Source: CAZIUL01 sp964542475 | GTDB lineage: Bacteria; Planctomycetota; B15-G4; CAYZWU01 | DNA: 64,000 nt | Reading direction: 5' to 3' | Assembly (NCBI GenBank): GCA_964542475.1 | Contig: CAZIUL010000007.1 | Location: 1 to 64,000 of the forward strand | Translations under genes and position numbers: made by a program | The notes under the pieces: model-generated | What the model saw: the letters and a program-made list of their open reading frames with translations, nothing else | What the model was told of the DNA's origin: nothing | Databases searched by the model: none | In this document: one piece after another, positions 9,749-18,953 of the stretch | Position numbering within the stretch: the stretch's first letter is position 1 | Layout of the letters: every line of letters starts with the position of its first letter

Positions 9749-10528
9749 CTAATCCAGAACAAACCTGTCTATCTTCAACGCCAGGCCCGTGTCCGTGTCA
9801 ATGTCCACCATCACGCCGTTGAGCTGAGAAGGGCCTTTTGCCACGTCGAAGGAAGCGGGCATACCCGTGGTAAACCGCTTGAGAACCCTGTCAACCCTGC
9901 GCCCGAGGATGGAGTAGGTCGGCCCGGTCATCCCGAGATCAGTTATATACGCGGTTCCACCGGACAGTATACATTCATCCGAGGTCTGGACATGGGTGTG
10001 TGTGCCAAGAACAGCGCTCACACGGGAATCGAGATAATAACCCATCGCCTTCTTTTCGGAGGTGGCCTCTGCATGCATGTCAACGATTATCACCTTTGCG
10101 CGTCCGGCTATCCGTGCCAGTGTTCGGTCCACCGCGCTGAACGGGCAATCGATTGGGTCCATGAACACACGGCCCAGAAGAAGAATCACGGCAACGTCAA
10201 CGCCTTTGTCGGTGTTCACAACAGCAAATCCGCTTCCGGGAGTGCCGTCCTGGTAGTTTGCAGGCCTCAGAATGGTGCCCTTCCCATTGAACGCCCTTAT
10301 GATTTCTTTCTTCTTCCAGACATGATCGCCGGTTGTCACGAGGTCGACACCCGCCTTGAATAAGTCATCAGCGGTGTCGGGTGTCAGTCCGGATCCTCCC
10401 GCCGCGTTCTCGCCGTTGGCAATGCAGAAATCCACTCCCCTGTCCGCGATGAAGGTGTTCAGCCTTTCCTTGAGCATGATCCGTCCCGGTTTGCCCACGA
10501 CATCACCGATGGCAAGAATCCTCAGCAT
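9749..10528 (-). CDS. ymdB: YmdB-family metallophosphoesterase
   Basis: A 259-residue member of the YmdB group, calcineurin-like phosphodiesterases reported to act on 2',3'-cyclic nucleotides. It has the GDVVGKPGR start (metal Asp), the NGENAAGGSGLT block, TTGDHVWKK, VDMHAEATSEK and GTHTHVQTSDE, which together supply the two-metal centre. It lies 19 bases after rny, the same partner as in Bacillus, which supports a role linked to RNase Y activity and RNA turnover. No signal peptide; cytoplasmic. Confidence 0.92.
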   Translation of the reverse strand: MLRILAIGDVVGKPGRIMLKERLNTFIADRGVDFCIANGENAAGGSGLTPDTADDLFKAGVDLVTTGDHVWKKKEIIRAFNGKGTILRPANYQDGTPGSGFAVVNTDKGVDVAVILLLGRVFMDPIDCPFSAVDRTLARIAGRAKVIIVDMHAEATSEKKAMGYYLDSRVSAVLGTHTHVQTSDECILSGGTAYITDLGMTGPTYSILGRRVDRVLKRFTTGMPASFDVAKGPSQLNGVMVDIDTDTGLALKIDRFVLD

Positions 10529-10547
10529 TACTCGCTCCGATCCCTTC

Positions 10548-12173
10548 TTATCTGGCGTACTCGGTAACCCTTGTTTCGCGGATCAATGTGACCTTTACTT
10601 CGCCCGGGTAGGACAGCTCTTCCTCTATCTTTTTCGCCACCTTCCTACATACAGAAAGAGCATCGTTGTCATCGATCTTTTTGGAGTCGGCGATTACCCG
10701 CACCTCGCGACCTGCCTGAATCGCATACGCGTGGTTTACGCCGTTGAAGCTGGTGGCCACCTCCTCGAGCCGCTCGAGCCGCTTGATGTACTTCTCCATG
10801 GTTTCCCGGCGCGCTCCGGGCCTTGCTGCGGATATGGCGTCCGCCACCTGGGTTATAACCGCGTAGATCGTCTCAGCCGGGACATCCTCGTGATGAGATG
10901 CAATGGAGTTCACCACCTCTCTGCGCTCGTCGCTGCGGCGGGCCACATCCGCTCCGATGGCAGGGTGTCCTCCTTCCTGCTCGTGATCGAGGGCTTTCCC
11001 TATGTCGTGCAGCAGGCCGCATCGCTTTGCCAGCTTGGTGTTGAGCTGCAGCTCGCCGGCAATAGCAGAGGCCAAATAGGCCACTTCTATGGAGTGTTTA
11101 AGCACGTTCTGCCCGTAAGAAGTCCTGTACTTCAGACGCCCGATCAAGCGCATGATGCGGCCGTTCACATTGTGCACGTCCAGATCGGCAAGGGTTGACT
11201 TCCCCGTTTCACGAATGTCGTCGTCGACCTCTTTTTTGGTCTGGGAAACCAGCTCTTCGATTCGCGAGGGGTGAATCCTCCCATCGAGAATCAGCTTGTC
11301 CAGCGAACGCCGCGCGATCTCCCTTCGAACGTTATCGAAACACGACACCACGATTACTCCGGGTGTGTCGTCAACAATGATATCCACACCGGTCGCTTTT
11401 TCGATCGCCCTGATGTTGCGGCCTTCGCGGCCGATGATGCGGCCCTTCATTTCGTCGTTTGGTATGTCAACGGTAGAGACCAGGCTGTCAGCCGTGTAAG
11501 AGACCGAACATCTTTGAATAGCCGTTCCAAGGAGCTTGTGGGCCATCTGGTCGACGTTCTCCTTCATGTGTTCCTGCGATTTCTGCAGGCGGGCAGCAGC
11601 TTCTTCCCTGGTCTCCTCTTCGATCTTGGACATCAGCCTCTCAATCGCTTCTTCCTTGCTCATCTTGGCGAGGCTGAGCAGTGTCTCCTTCTCCTTTTCG
11701 ATCAACTGTTCCAGGTCTTCTTCTCTGTCCTTGAGCTTGTTCAAACGCTGAGAGATCTTCTGGTCGCGATCTACCAGCGCTTTTTCCGAACGGTTGAGAA
11801 CCTCGAACTTCTGCTCGAGTTCATCCTCTTTCTTTCCATGCCTGGCTTCCTTTTGTTTGATCTCCGCTCTGAACTCCCTTGTTTCCAGGGCAAGCTCGTC
11901 CTGTTTCTGCTTGATCTCGTCGTTAACCTTGAGCCTCGCTTCCGTGCCGAGCCTTTCGATCTCCTTCTTGGCGTCCCCGATCATCCTGGATGCCTCGGAA
12001 GCGGCGTTCTTTTTCATAGACCTGTAGTACCAGATGATGAAAACCGCACCGAGAAAAAGCCCTGCGATAAAAACGAGAACCGTTTGCATGGGTAAAACAG
12101 TGGCGCTGCCTTCTTCAGGCAGGGCCAACGCAATTATCTGTGCTGCTTGTTTAGGCCAGAAACAATACATCAT
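10548..12173 (-). CDS. rny: Ribonuclease Y
   Basis: Membrane-anchored endoribonuclease that starts mRNA decay. One transmembrane helix (about 30-50) is followed by a long charged coiled coil (55-225), a KH domain with GRIIGREGRNIRAIE (about 244-258) and an HD domain with LLHDIGKALDHE (His-Asp 389-390). The frame from 12173 gives 541 residues, 28 more than a start at the ATG 12089 (MQTVLVFIAGLF), which is where family members usually begin. A strong GGGAGGA site lies right at the upstream start and none precedes 12089, so the longer form was kept with some doubt. First gene of the run to truD. Confidence 0.93.
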   Translation of the reverse strand: MMYCFWPKQAAQIIALALPEEGSATVLPMQTVLVFIAGLFLGAVFIIWYYRSMKKNAASEASRMIGDAKKEIERLGTEARLKVNDEIKQKQDELALETREFRAEIKQKEARHGKKEDELEQKFEVLNRSEKALVDRDQKISQRLNKLKDREEDLEQLIEKEKETLLSLAKMSKEEAIERLMSKIEEETREEAAARLQKSQEHMKENVDQMAHKLLGTAIQRCSVSYTADSLVSTVDIPNDEMKGRIIGREGRNIRAIEKATGVDIIVDDTPGVIVVSCFDNVRREIARRSLDKLILDGRIHPSRIEELVSQTKKEVDDDIRETGKSTLADLDVHNVNGRIMRLIGRLKYRTSYGQNVLKHSIEVAYLASAIAGELQLNTKLAKRCGLLHDIGKALDHEQEGGHPAIGADVARRSDERREVVNSIASHHEDVPAETIYAVITQVADAISAARPGARRETMEKYIKRLERLEEVATSFNGVNHAYAIQAGREVRVIADSKKIDDNDALSVCRKVAKKIEEELSYPGEVKVTLIRETRVTEYAR

Positions 12174-12847
12174 TCCTCCCTCGCGAATCCGGAAAACACG
12201 GTAACCCCTTGTTTCAACGCATGTTGAACATGCGCATCATGAGCAACCATGCCCTCTGAAAGCGCAAAATCTATTTTAAAAATCCCCGCTTTTCATGTTC
12301 GTTGCTTTCGGCGGGGTTAAATCTATCACATCCAATACAAGGACACTGATTTCATCCAACCGGCCCGGACTGTTCGACAACACAAGGTCGGCCGAATCAA
12401 AACCGTCTGAATCCGCTGACATTGTTTTCGTCAGCCAAAGCAAGATCCCGACGAAAAAGATCTTTTCGGGATTCAGTAAATTAAGTTATACGGAGAAACG
12501 CATCGAGTGATTGCAGGTAGGAAAACAAGAATCTCGACCTGTAGAATCGTGTTTAGGTGATGAAATAAAACATGTTATATCTACAAACACAACGGAATAG
12601 TTACTGGTCGAAAAACAGGCCTGATAATCAATAGAGCTGTTCTATTCTCTATCAATATCGTTAGGCCGCCTTTACCCGACATCATCCCCAGGCAGCCGGT
12701 AATCAGTCACTAACGTGTATCAAACCTCTCTGTAATCACTCGTAATCTATTAAAATCTTATGCCCGGCATCTACCGGAAATAATGTTGGCTTAAATAATA
12801 GGGCTGATGTGTGGTGTGTCAAGCAGAAATGAAGATGTTATGGGCAT
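12174..12847. other. 674-base gap without a convincing gene
   Basis: No ORF with a ribosome site was found on either strand. Read on the minus strand it holds a hairpin at about 12281-12318 (stem CCCCGC/GCGGGG, 22-base loop) followed by ATTTTTAAAA, which could be a weak terminator lying between an upstream minus-strand transcript and rny. A second imperfect hairpin at 12444-12472 pairs GATCCCG with CGGGATT arms. The stretch is AT-richer than the flanking genes. It may hold the rny promoter and leader, or a small RNA; no known RNA family was recognised. Confidence 0.45.
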
Positions 12848-14446
12848 TCACTCCATGACCTCGATATAGTCGAGGCTGGAGCTCATCCACATATCCAGAT
12901 CGATGTTCGCAATGGGAAGCCGGTACAGGTTGTTGTAAAAAGGCCTGGATTTGCCGTTTATGACAAGATTGCCGTCCTCGAACATGAGCTCGACATAACG
13001 ATCCCTCTTTTTCAGTGAAACAACGCACTTTTTCGCTTCAACAAGCTTATCCAGCACCCCGTAGGCTGAATTCTGCTCGAGCACGACATCCACCAGATCG
13101 TTCCCATCCAGGCTTTTCACCGATCTGAACCTGTACTTTCCACCTCTTTCCTTGAGAAGCAGGATGTTGAGCTTCCGCATCGCACTTTCATGAGGAAGCC
13201 CTGCGTCCGAGTAGCCCGTCTCACAGCTCACCTCAAGCTTTGATTCCCTGAAATCTATACCCAAAAAGGACATCAGGGCCTTGTCCAAAAGTTCCTCTCC
13301 CGATGCGAGCGCAATGCTCGCGATGTTCATTCCTGAAGCAGGAATCTGTTTTTCCGCACTTTCCGGCCTTATGTATGTTCCGCCATTGCATACGACATTT
13401 ACAGCATTCTCGCCAACGGAAAAGACAACCTGATCAGGCAACAGAACCGCGGGGCCCTCTCCCATGAACAGGTCCACCTGGATGATGGGTTTCAGCAGGG
13501 AGCTGCCCTCCACCCCCTCGCATTCCATGACCCTCAAGCCATCTTCGGATCCATCTTTCAGATACGCATTGAGTTCGCTTAAAAAATCGATCAGCTTGAC
13601 CTTGTGCGTTGTTACAAGGGAAACACCATCGCCTGGTAATGCGCTGTCATCCTCTCCTGCATCGGATTCGCCCGCTGCGATGCCCTCATTGCCGGTATCG
13701 CCATTCGATGCTTCCTCAACATCCGAACACTTTGCCAGTGCGTCATCGAGCAGCTTCTCCTTTGCTTTCAGCTCCTGTCTTTCCCTGTCAACGCTGATTA
13801 TCAGCTTCGTGAGCTTGGTCCGGATATCTCGTTCGTTTTGCCTGGTCTTTGCCAGCTCGACGGTCAGTGCACTGTTTTCCGCTTCAAGTGTACCTATCCT
13901 GCTTTTAAGCCCGTCATTGGCATCAAGCTCATTCCTGGCCATCTCGAGGATCTCTTCCACAAGCCGCCGTTCCCTGTCGCTGTTTTCGTCAAACAGGCTC
14001 CCCATGCGCTCTTCATACTTTCCAACCACCGAATCCACCACATCGTCCATGAGCTCCCCTTCCCTCGCACGGTTCTCCTCGAACATCTTCTCGAACTGCT
14101 TCCAGTATGTCACGGCAACGGAATCCATACCTTGCTCCATGAGCTTCCTGTCCTTCTCGCGGTTTTCCTCGAAAACCTTCTGGAACCGTTTCTCGTAGTC
14201 CGCGACAACCGAATCCATGCCTTTTTCCACCTGCTCCTTCATGTTCGTCCATGCATGGTCCAGGTAAAAGGCAAAGAGGCACACGAGCCCAACGGCGAGA
14301 GCCAGCGAAATCGACGCCCCCATGAAGTGCAAACCCCTGGTGCGAGGCTTCTCCCCGGTCGCTTCTTTTCGGGATGTTTCGGAATCTGACCGAACGGGAG
14401 AACCCGATCCCCGGTCAGCGCCGGTAACATTCTTTTTTCTATTCAC
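12848..14446 (-). CDS. Membrane-anchored coiled-coil protein with 30-residue tandem repeats
   Basis: A 532-residue protein of unknown function. A charged N-terminus of about 40 residues precedes one transmembrane helix (about 42-66, GASISLALAVGLVCLFAFYL). Three tandem 30-residue units follow, each starting with a form of GMDSVV and containing F..ENR (EKGMDSVVADYEKRFQKVF, then GMDSVAVTYWKQFEKMF, then VVDSVVGKYEERMGSLF). A further coiled coil (about 160-225) leads to an acidic linker and a roughly 260-residue globular C-terminus with no recognised fold. The topology suggests a periplasmic stalk and head. It is monocistronic; the DUF2062 gene lies upstream with its own spacing. Confidence 0.65.
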   Translation of the reverse strand: MNRKKNVTGADRGSGSPVRSDSETSRKEATGEKPRTRGLHFMGASISLALAVGLVCLFAFYLDHAWTNMKEQVEKGMDSVVADYEKRFQKVFEENREKDRKLMEQGMDSVAVTYWKQFEKMFEENRAREGELMDDVVDSVVGKYEERMGSLFDENSDRERRLVEEILEMARNELDANDGLKSRIGTLEAENSALTVELAKTRQNERDIRTKLTKLIISVDRERQELKAKEKLLDDALAKCSDVEEASNGDTGNEGIAAGESDAGEDDSALPGDGVSLVTTHKVKLIDFLSELNAYLKDGSEDGLRVMECEGVEGSSLLKPIIQVDLFMGEGPAVLLPDQVVFSVGENAVNVVCNGGTYIRPESAEKQIPASGMNIASIALASGEELLDKALMSFLGIDFRESKLEVSCETGYSDAGLPHESAMRKLNILLLKERGGKYRFRSVKSLDGNDLVDVVLEQNSAYGVLDKLVEAKKCVVSLKKRDRYVELMFEDGNLVINGKSRPFYNNLYRLPIANIDLDMWMSSSLDYIEVME

Positions 14447-14527
14447 TGAAAACTCCTCTTACTCCTTAAGGCATTCGGGACACGGATGATCGTGTTTTGA
14501 CGGAGACTCCACCCCAACTCTTCCATG

Positions 14528-15220
14528 CTAAACGGTACGCCGGATTGGTGGATCACTAACGGTTGTTTTTTCTGCTTTGCTCACACAAGGTGTCTGCTGC
14601 GGAGAAGACTGCTGTTCAGCGCCTTTTTCAGCGGTTGTGTTGCCTTTGCCGGGTAGCGTATTGCTTTCGGCTGAGGAGGAGCCCTCTTTCGGTGGAGCCG
14701 GTTTCCCTGAATCCTCTTTGGCCTTGCGCGCCAGATCCCTTTTTTCCTTCCGGTTGAGCAGGGCATAAAGGGTAATCGGGTAAAGCGGAAGAGCTACTAC
14801 CGTGGCGATGACCAGCGAACCGACGAGTAAAGGACCAAGGGTTTCGCCTCCGAGCTGCTTGAGTGTGGTCAAATAACCCAACCGCTCCTTGTCTATCCAG
14901 AACTGATCCATGTTCTCTTCGAAGTTCCCGAATGTCCATATCTCCACCCCTAACAGCTTGCCGCCCAGCCAGTAGTAGGCATAATACAAGGGAAGCACGG
15001 TGACGGGGTTAGAAATCCAGATGAGAATGACACCTATCAGCCGGTTCGCGCGAATCAGGGTGCCTATTATGACAACAAGAATCATCTGAACGGACACGGT
15101 CGGCGTCAGGGCGATGAACATCCCCAGAGACACGCCCAAGGCGATCGAATGGGGAGTATCATTGATCGTAAAAACCGGCTTTACGAACTTGTTATAAAGA
15201 AAACGCAACAAAGGCTTCAT
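14528..15220 (-). CDS. DUF2062 membrane protein
   Basis: A 230-residue protein. Residues 15-175 match the DUF2062 pattern: TINDTPHSIALGVSLGMFIA, then TPTVSVQMILVVIIGTLIRANR and IWISNPVTVLPLYYAYYWLG, with about four membrane helices. The C-terminal 55 residues are a polar, low-complexity tail rich in Lys, Pro and Ser. The molecular role of DUF2062 is not established; in other genomes it is often fused or linked to glycosyltransferases, which are absent here. It lies 23 bases after the exported protein at 15244 and could be cotranscribed with it. Confidence 0.85.
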   Translation of the reverse strand: MKPLLRFLYNKFVKPVFTINDTPHSIALGVSLGMFIALTPTVSVQMILVVIIGTLIRANRLIGVILIWISNPVTVLPLYYAYYWLGGKLLGVEIWTFGNFEENMDQFWIDKERLGYLTTLKQLGGETLGPLLVGSLVIATVVALPLYPITLYALLNRKEKRDLARKAKEDSGKPAPPKEGSSSAESNTLPGKGNTTAEKGAEQQSSPQQTPCVSKAEKTTVSDPPIRRTV

Positions 15221-15243
15221 CGAGAAAGTCTCTTCCCTTCAGC

Positions 15244-16062
15244 TTACCACTTTTTCTTGCTCTTGTTGTCGTTGTACCACTTCTGCCACTCGGGCGCGGA
15301 TTCGAAACTCCTCAGGGTAAGCTTCTGCAGCGCATCGTTGAAAGAAACCTCAACGATTATCAACCTGTCCCTGAACACCGTGTTCTTGGGGTTCGCTAAC
15401 ACTTGCGAAGACAGGTACGAATACACCTTGACAAGCTCCTCCACGACCTTCTTCCGGTCCTTCAGCTCAAGCTCGCCGAAATAGGACAAGGCTTTGCAGG
15501 CAGCCTTGATCATTTCGCCGTCATCTTTCCAAAGGAGCTTTTCGAGGGTTTTGAGCGCGGCCGGATCCTTGGTGAAACCCATCGCTTCGATCACAAACAG
15601 CTTCACCTGCTTACAGTCGCTAACCTCTTTCAGGTTGTCGTTGTCCTTCGGTTCCAACCCTTTGCAATCGAGCGCATACTCCAGGGCGTCAAGTCCGTAT
15701 TTCCCCATTCCGGAAAGGCATGCGGCCCCGGTCTTTTGAAACGAACGGTCATCCACCGGCGGCTTTATATCAAAACCCTTCCGGATGATCTTAACGATCT
15801 TCTTCTGGTCGGTCGACTTTATCTTCTTGTGTTTATAAGCCGCGTCGAGCTCTTCATATACCGCGACTATCTTCACCGCATCCCGGCTTTTCCTGTTCTT
15901 GTACTCTTTCTCCAGCACTGAGCAAAGCTCACGCACATCCGGAAGCTTGACTTCGGATGGTTCGTCCTGTGCCAGCAACAAAGACGACGAAGTCAATAAA
16001 CAGAAAACCAGACATGCAATTGTAAGAGGTGGAAGGAAGGTTGCTGCTTTTTGGCCGGCCAT
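15244..16062 (-). CDS. Exported HEAT-like repeat protein
   Basis: A 272-residue protein with a signal peptide (IACLVFCLLTSSSLLLAQD). The mature part is almost wholly helical and Lys-rich, with repeated paired helices such as DPAALKTLEKLLWKDDGEM and IKAACKALSYFGELEL that resemble HEAT/armadillo repeats. The C-terminus ends EWQKWYNDNKSKKKW, a W..W pattern often seen at the end of such exported repeat proteins in planctomycete-like genomes. No enzymatic motif. It shares its upstream region with the divergent recombinase gene. Probably a periplasmic scaffold. Confidence 0.6.
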   Translation of the reverse strand: MAGQKAATFLPPLTIACLVFCLLTSSSLLLAQDEPSEVKLPDVRELCSVLEKEYKNRKSRDAVKIVAVYEELDAAYKHKKIKSTDQKKIVKIIRKGFDIKPPVDDRSFQKTGAACLSGMGKYGLDALEYALDCKGLEPKDNDNLKEVSDCKQVKLFVIEAMGFTKDPAALKTLEKLLWKDDGEMIKAACKALSYFGELELKDRKKVVEELVKVYSYLSSQVLANPKNTVFRDRLIIVEVSFNDALQKLTLRSFESAPEWQKWYNDNKSKKKW

Positions 16063-16121
16063 TGTTTCGCTCCAAAAACATCTGGTAAATGATACATCTC
16101 ATGAAAATTATACGTATTACG

Positions 16122-16141
16122 TTATTATGATTTATTATGAT
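16122..16141. repeat. Perfect 10-bp tandem repeat in a divergent promoter region
   Basis: TTATTATGAT occurs twice back to back between the divergent exported-protein gene and the recombinase gene. The region 16085-16150 is strikingly AT-rich compared with its surroundings. The units contain TATGAT, which resembles a -10 element, so this could be promoter sequence for either gene or a regulator site. No matching -35 was found at 17 bases. Confidence 0.4.
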
Positions 16142-16198
16142 ATTTTCGTCGGATGATGCAACGACTTTTTGAAGAGCGATACCGTATCGAGACTCGAA

Positions 16199-17125
16199 AT
16201 GATACAAAACATCCGGTCATTTCTAGATCATCTCGCAAAGGAAAGAAACTTCTCTCCCCACACATTGAGGAACTACGGAGTCGACCTCCATCAGTTCATC
16301 ACTTTCCTTGAAAAGGCGCAAATCCGCTCCTTTTCGGAGATAGACCAGCTGGTACTGCGCGAATTCCTCTCATCACTTAAGGAGGGCAAAGGGGAAAAAC
16401 GAGGGTGTGCGCCTTGTACGGTTGCCCGCAAGCTGTCCTCCATCAGGACCTTATTCAAGTTTCTCATCCGCAAGGGAGTGATAAATAGCGATCCGAGTAC
16501 GCTTGTCCGCGCGCCCAGACGCAGCAGGAGACTTCCTCCATTTCTGACAGAAGAAGAGGTAGAGACCCTGCTGAACACACCGGATAATGAAGGTTTTATA
16601 GGACTGAGAGACCGTGCCATACTGGAGGTGTTCTACTCCACGGGGATGCGGGTCAGCGAGGTTGTGGGTTCCGACCTTCCCGACATGAACCTGAGTAACG
16701 GGTTCATCAGGGTGCGAGGCAAGGGCAGAAAAGAACGCCTGTGTATGCTTGGCCCCCCGGCTGTTGCGGCTGTCCGCGCCTATCTCCCGACCAGAAAAAA
16801 GCTGATCATGAAAAGAACCACCTCCTCGGGGCAGGCTCTTTTTCTCAACCAGCGGACAGCATACAGGATCACCGATCGGAGCATCGGCAGAATTCTCAAA
16901 GGCTACCTGGTGCGCGCCGGCCTTTCTTCCAGGCATTCGCCACATTCATTGCGGCATTCATTCGCCACCCATATTATGAACAGGGGCGCCAACCTGCGAG
17001 AGATACAAGAGCTGCTCGGGCACAAGAGAATCACCTCGACACAGATTTACACGCACCTGAACATTAACCGTCTGCAGGAGGTTTACGAGAAGGCACATCC
17101 AAGGTCAACGATCACTCATTCCTGA
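16199..17125 (+). CDS. Tyrosine recombinase of the XerC/XerD type
   Basis: A 308-residue site-specific recombinase, probably one of the chromosome dimer resolvases. The N-terminal SAM-like DNA-binding domain (1-90) is followed by the catalytic domain with all six active residues: R151 (STGMRVSEV), K175 (RGKGRKER), H249 and R252 (HSLRHSFATH), H275 (LLGHKRITS) and the nucleophile Y284 (QIYTH). Length and lack of accessory genes argue for a housekeeping Xer, not an integron or phage integrase. XerC and XerD cannot be told apart here. ATG at 16199 was chosen over a TTG at 16169. Its end overlaps the convergent TPR gene by 14 bases. Confidence 0.9.
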   Translation: MIQNIRSFLDHLAKERNFSPHTLRNYGVDLHQFITFLEKAQIRSFSEIDQLVLREFLSSLKEGKGEKRGCAPCTVARKLSSIRTLFKFLIRKGVINSDPSTLVRAPRRSRRLPPFLTEEEVETLLNTPDNEGFIGLRDRAILEVFYSTGMRVSEVVGSDLPDMNLSNGFIRVRGKGRKERLCMLGPPAVAAVRAYLPTRKKLIMKRTTSSGQALFLNQRTAYRITDRSIGRILKGYLVRAGLSSRHSPHSLRHSFATHIMNRGANLREIQELLGHKRITSTQIYTHLNINRLQEVYEKAHPRSTITHS

Positions 17126-18641
17126 CAAGGCTGGCCTGCCAATACTCGGTACGGCGGCTTATCAAGGATTCCAGAAGCGGATTCCCTTTGGGAAGCGCCT
17201 CGATCGCAAGGCTTTCTATCTTGGCAGCCTGCGCGAAATCACCTGTCCCGGCATATGCCTTTGCCATGACATCCAGCACTCCGGGGTGGCCCCAGTCCGT
17301 CATCTCCGCTAGACGATGGCTCAATGACAGGGCCTTTTCAGGGGATAGTATGCCTTTCACCCCTGATTCGGTGCACCTTTTCGCGGTTTCGTAGAGAACA
17401 ACGGGATCATGAGCGTCCTTCTCCTCCAGCAGCCTGAAATAGAACAGGGCCCCCATGCTATCGCCTTTGTTTTCGTACAGGGTAGAAAGTGAAGCCAGGA
17501 CATTCGGGGATCGTTCACCGAGGCAAAAAGCCTCCATGAACAGAGAGAATGCCTCTTCTTCACGCTCCATCCGCATGAAGATTTCTCCAAGCGTGACAAT
17601 GGGTTCGACTGCCTGCCTGCCTGTTATGCGTATGATCCTCTTGTATTCCCGCACCGCTTCAAAAACCCTGCCTTCATCAAGGAGAGTCTCCGCAAGAACC
17701 GTGCGGGCTTCGCAAGGAGCCCCGCCCATGGCGATGGCAAGCTCAAGCTGATTGATGGCTTCTTCCTTTTTGCCGGCCATCCGAAAAGCAAACCCCAGCT
17801 TCGTCCGAACATTCCCAAGGTTCGGATCAATGTTCAGCGCCAGTGAGTACGATTTGATGCAAGGCTCCATCTCCCCGACGGTCAGGTACAGATCACCCAG
17901 GTGTGCATACACACCGGGATCCCAGACTCCCGCGTTCTCGTTCAGCATTGCCGCTTCGAGAAACGCGTCCTCTGCTCGATAATAATCGTATGACATAAAA
18001 TGGAGTATACCGAGGTTCACGAAGGCCTCGGCCAGATCAGGATCGAGCTTGATTGCTTTCTTGAAACAGCTCTCCGCTTCCACCGGTTTGTTCTGCTCCA
18101 CTAGAGTTGATCCCAGGTTGCTGTGGATGGATGCGTTCTGCGGCTCATGCAGGAGAGCGCTCCTGAAATATTCCTCCGCCTCCGCTGTGTAGCCGTTGAT
18201 ATACATCAGCTTCCCCAGGCAGTTAAAACCTTCCCCCTTCCGCGGATCCCCATCGATATAAAGCTCGAAATCACTTTTGGCCAATTCCATATCCCCCATT
18301 CGAAGATGGCAGATGCCTCGAATGAGGTATGCCTCGATGCAGGGCGGAGTCAATGAGATGGATCGGCTGAAGTGCTCAATTGCCTCGGCAGCCTCGTTTT
18401 TGTAAAAACACAGAACTCCGAAAAGAAACTCCCTTTCGGTTTCCGCATCACCTGACATCTGCTCCAAATCGATCCCCTTCAAGAGATCGATGCAGAGCTC
18501 TTCACCCGCCTGTGCTCGTGCGGATGAATGTGGGAGACCGGTAAGGCCGGCGAGAAGACAAAAACCTGTAAAAAGCGTCCGTCCTGCAACAGATCTACAG
18601 CAAAACCACGTGCGGAGGAACCACAGATAACGTAAGATCAT
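17112..18641 (-). CDS. Exported tetratricopeptide repeat protein
   Basis: A 509-residue protein with an N-terminal hydrophobic export segment (about 12-45) and then TPR units over almost the whole length, for example AYLIRGICHLRMGDMELAK, FNCLGKLMYINGYTAEAEEY, ASIHSNLGSTLVEQNKPVEA and GNVRTKLGFAFRMAGKKEEA. The middle units keep the G/A/Y spacing of a typical 34-residue repeat. No other domain was seen. TPR arrays bind proteins, so this is probably a periplasmic assembly or scaffold factor. Its gene ends tail to tail with the Xer gene. Confidence 0.8.
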   Translation of the reverse strand: MILRYLWFLRTWFCCRSVAGRTLFTGFCLLAGLTGLPHSSARAQAGEELCIDLLKGIDLEQMSGDAETEREFLFGVLCFYKNEAAEAIEHFSRSISLTPPCIEAYLIRGICHLRMGDMELAKSDFELYIDGDPRKGEGFNCLGKLMYINGYTAEAEEYFRSALLHEPQNASIHSNLGSTLVEQNKPVEAESCFKKAIKLDPDLAEAFVNLGILHFMSYDYYRAEDAFLEAAMLNENAGVWDPGVYAHLGDLYLTVGEMEPCIKSYSLALNIDPNLGNVRTKLGFAFRMAGKKEEAINQLELAIAMGGAPCEARTVLAETLLDEGRVFEAVREYKRIIRITGRQAVEPIVTLGEIFMRMEREEEAFSLFMEAFCLGERSPNVLASLSTLYENKGDSMGALFYFRLLEEKDAHDPVVLYETAKRCTESGVKGILSPEKALSLSHRLAEMTDWGHPGVLDVMAKAYAGTGDFAQAAKIESLAIEALPKGNPLLESLISRRTEYWQASLVRNE

Positions 18642-18910
18642 TTTTTTTCCCCATTCCCCAAGAGGGTGTTTAAAACCCTCGCTAATGCCTGTCCTGCCTT
18701 TATGGCCAAATATTCTATCGTCTTTATATGTTTATTTATTAATACCTTCACCACCCAATGTTTATTTGTTTGTTTTGTAATATTAGTATTTTTTGTATTT
18801 TTAGCTCAAATAGAACCTCCCTTTTCCGATAATAATATCGGACATGATATCGGAGCTTTCGAATTTGAGGAAGTCCGGATAGTTTCGTTCTATTAGAAAA
18901 GTCGTTTGAT
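18642..18910. other. AT-rich intergenic sequence
   Basis: An AT-rich stretch between the TPR protein gene and the candidate RNA element. It can be read as a hydrophobic 76-residue frame (18666-18896), but that frame lacks a ribosome site and looks like translated AT-rich DNA. An upstream promoter for the TPR gene probably lies at 18642-18750. Nothing else was recognised. Confidence 0.4.
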
Positions 18911-18953
18911 TCAGCACCAAGGGCAAAGACACCGAGCCGACTTTGCAACCGCC

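Noticed and set aside
13464..14198. 244-residue Ser-rich frame on the plus strand
   Set aside because: It is the complement of the coiled-coil membrane-protein gene, with no start signal.
16199..17125. Integron or phage integrase
   Set aside because: Length, intact Xer motifs and absence of attC sites, cassettes or phage genes favour a housekeeping Xer recombinase.
18666..18896. Hydrophobic 76-residue frame on the plus strand
   Set aside because: No ribosome site, and the codons reflect AT-rich intergenic DNA; it looks like chance.
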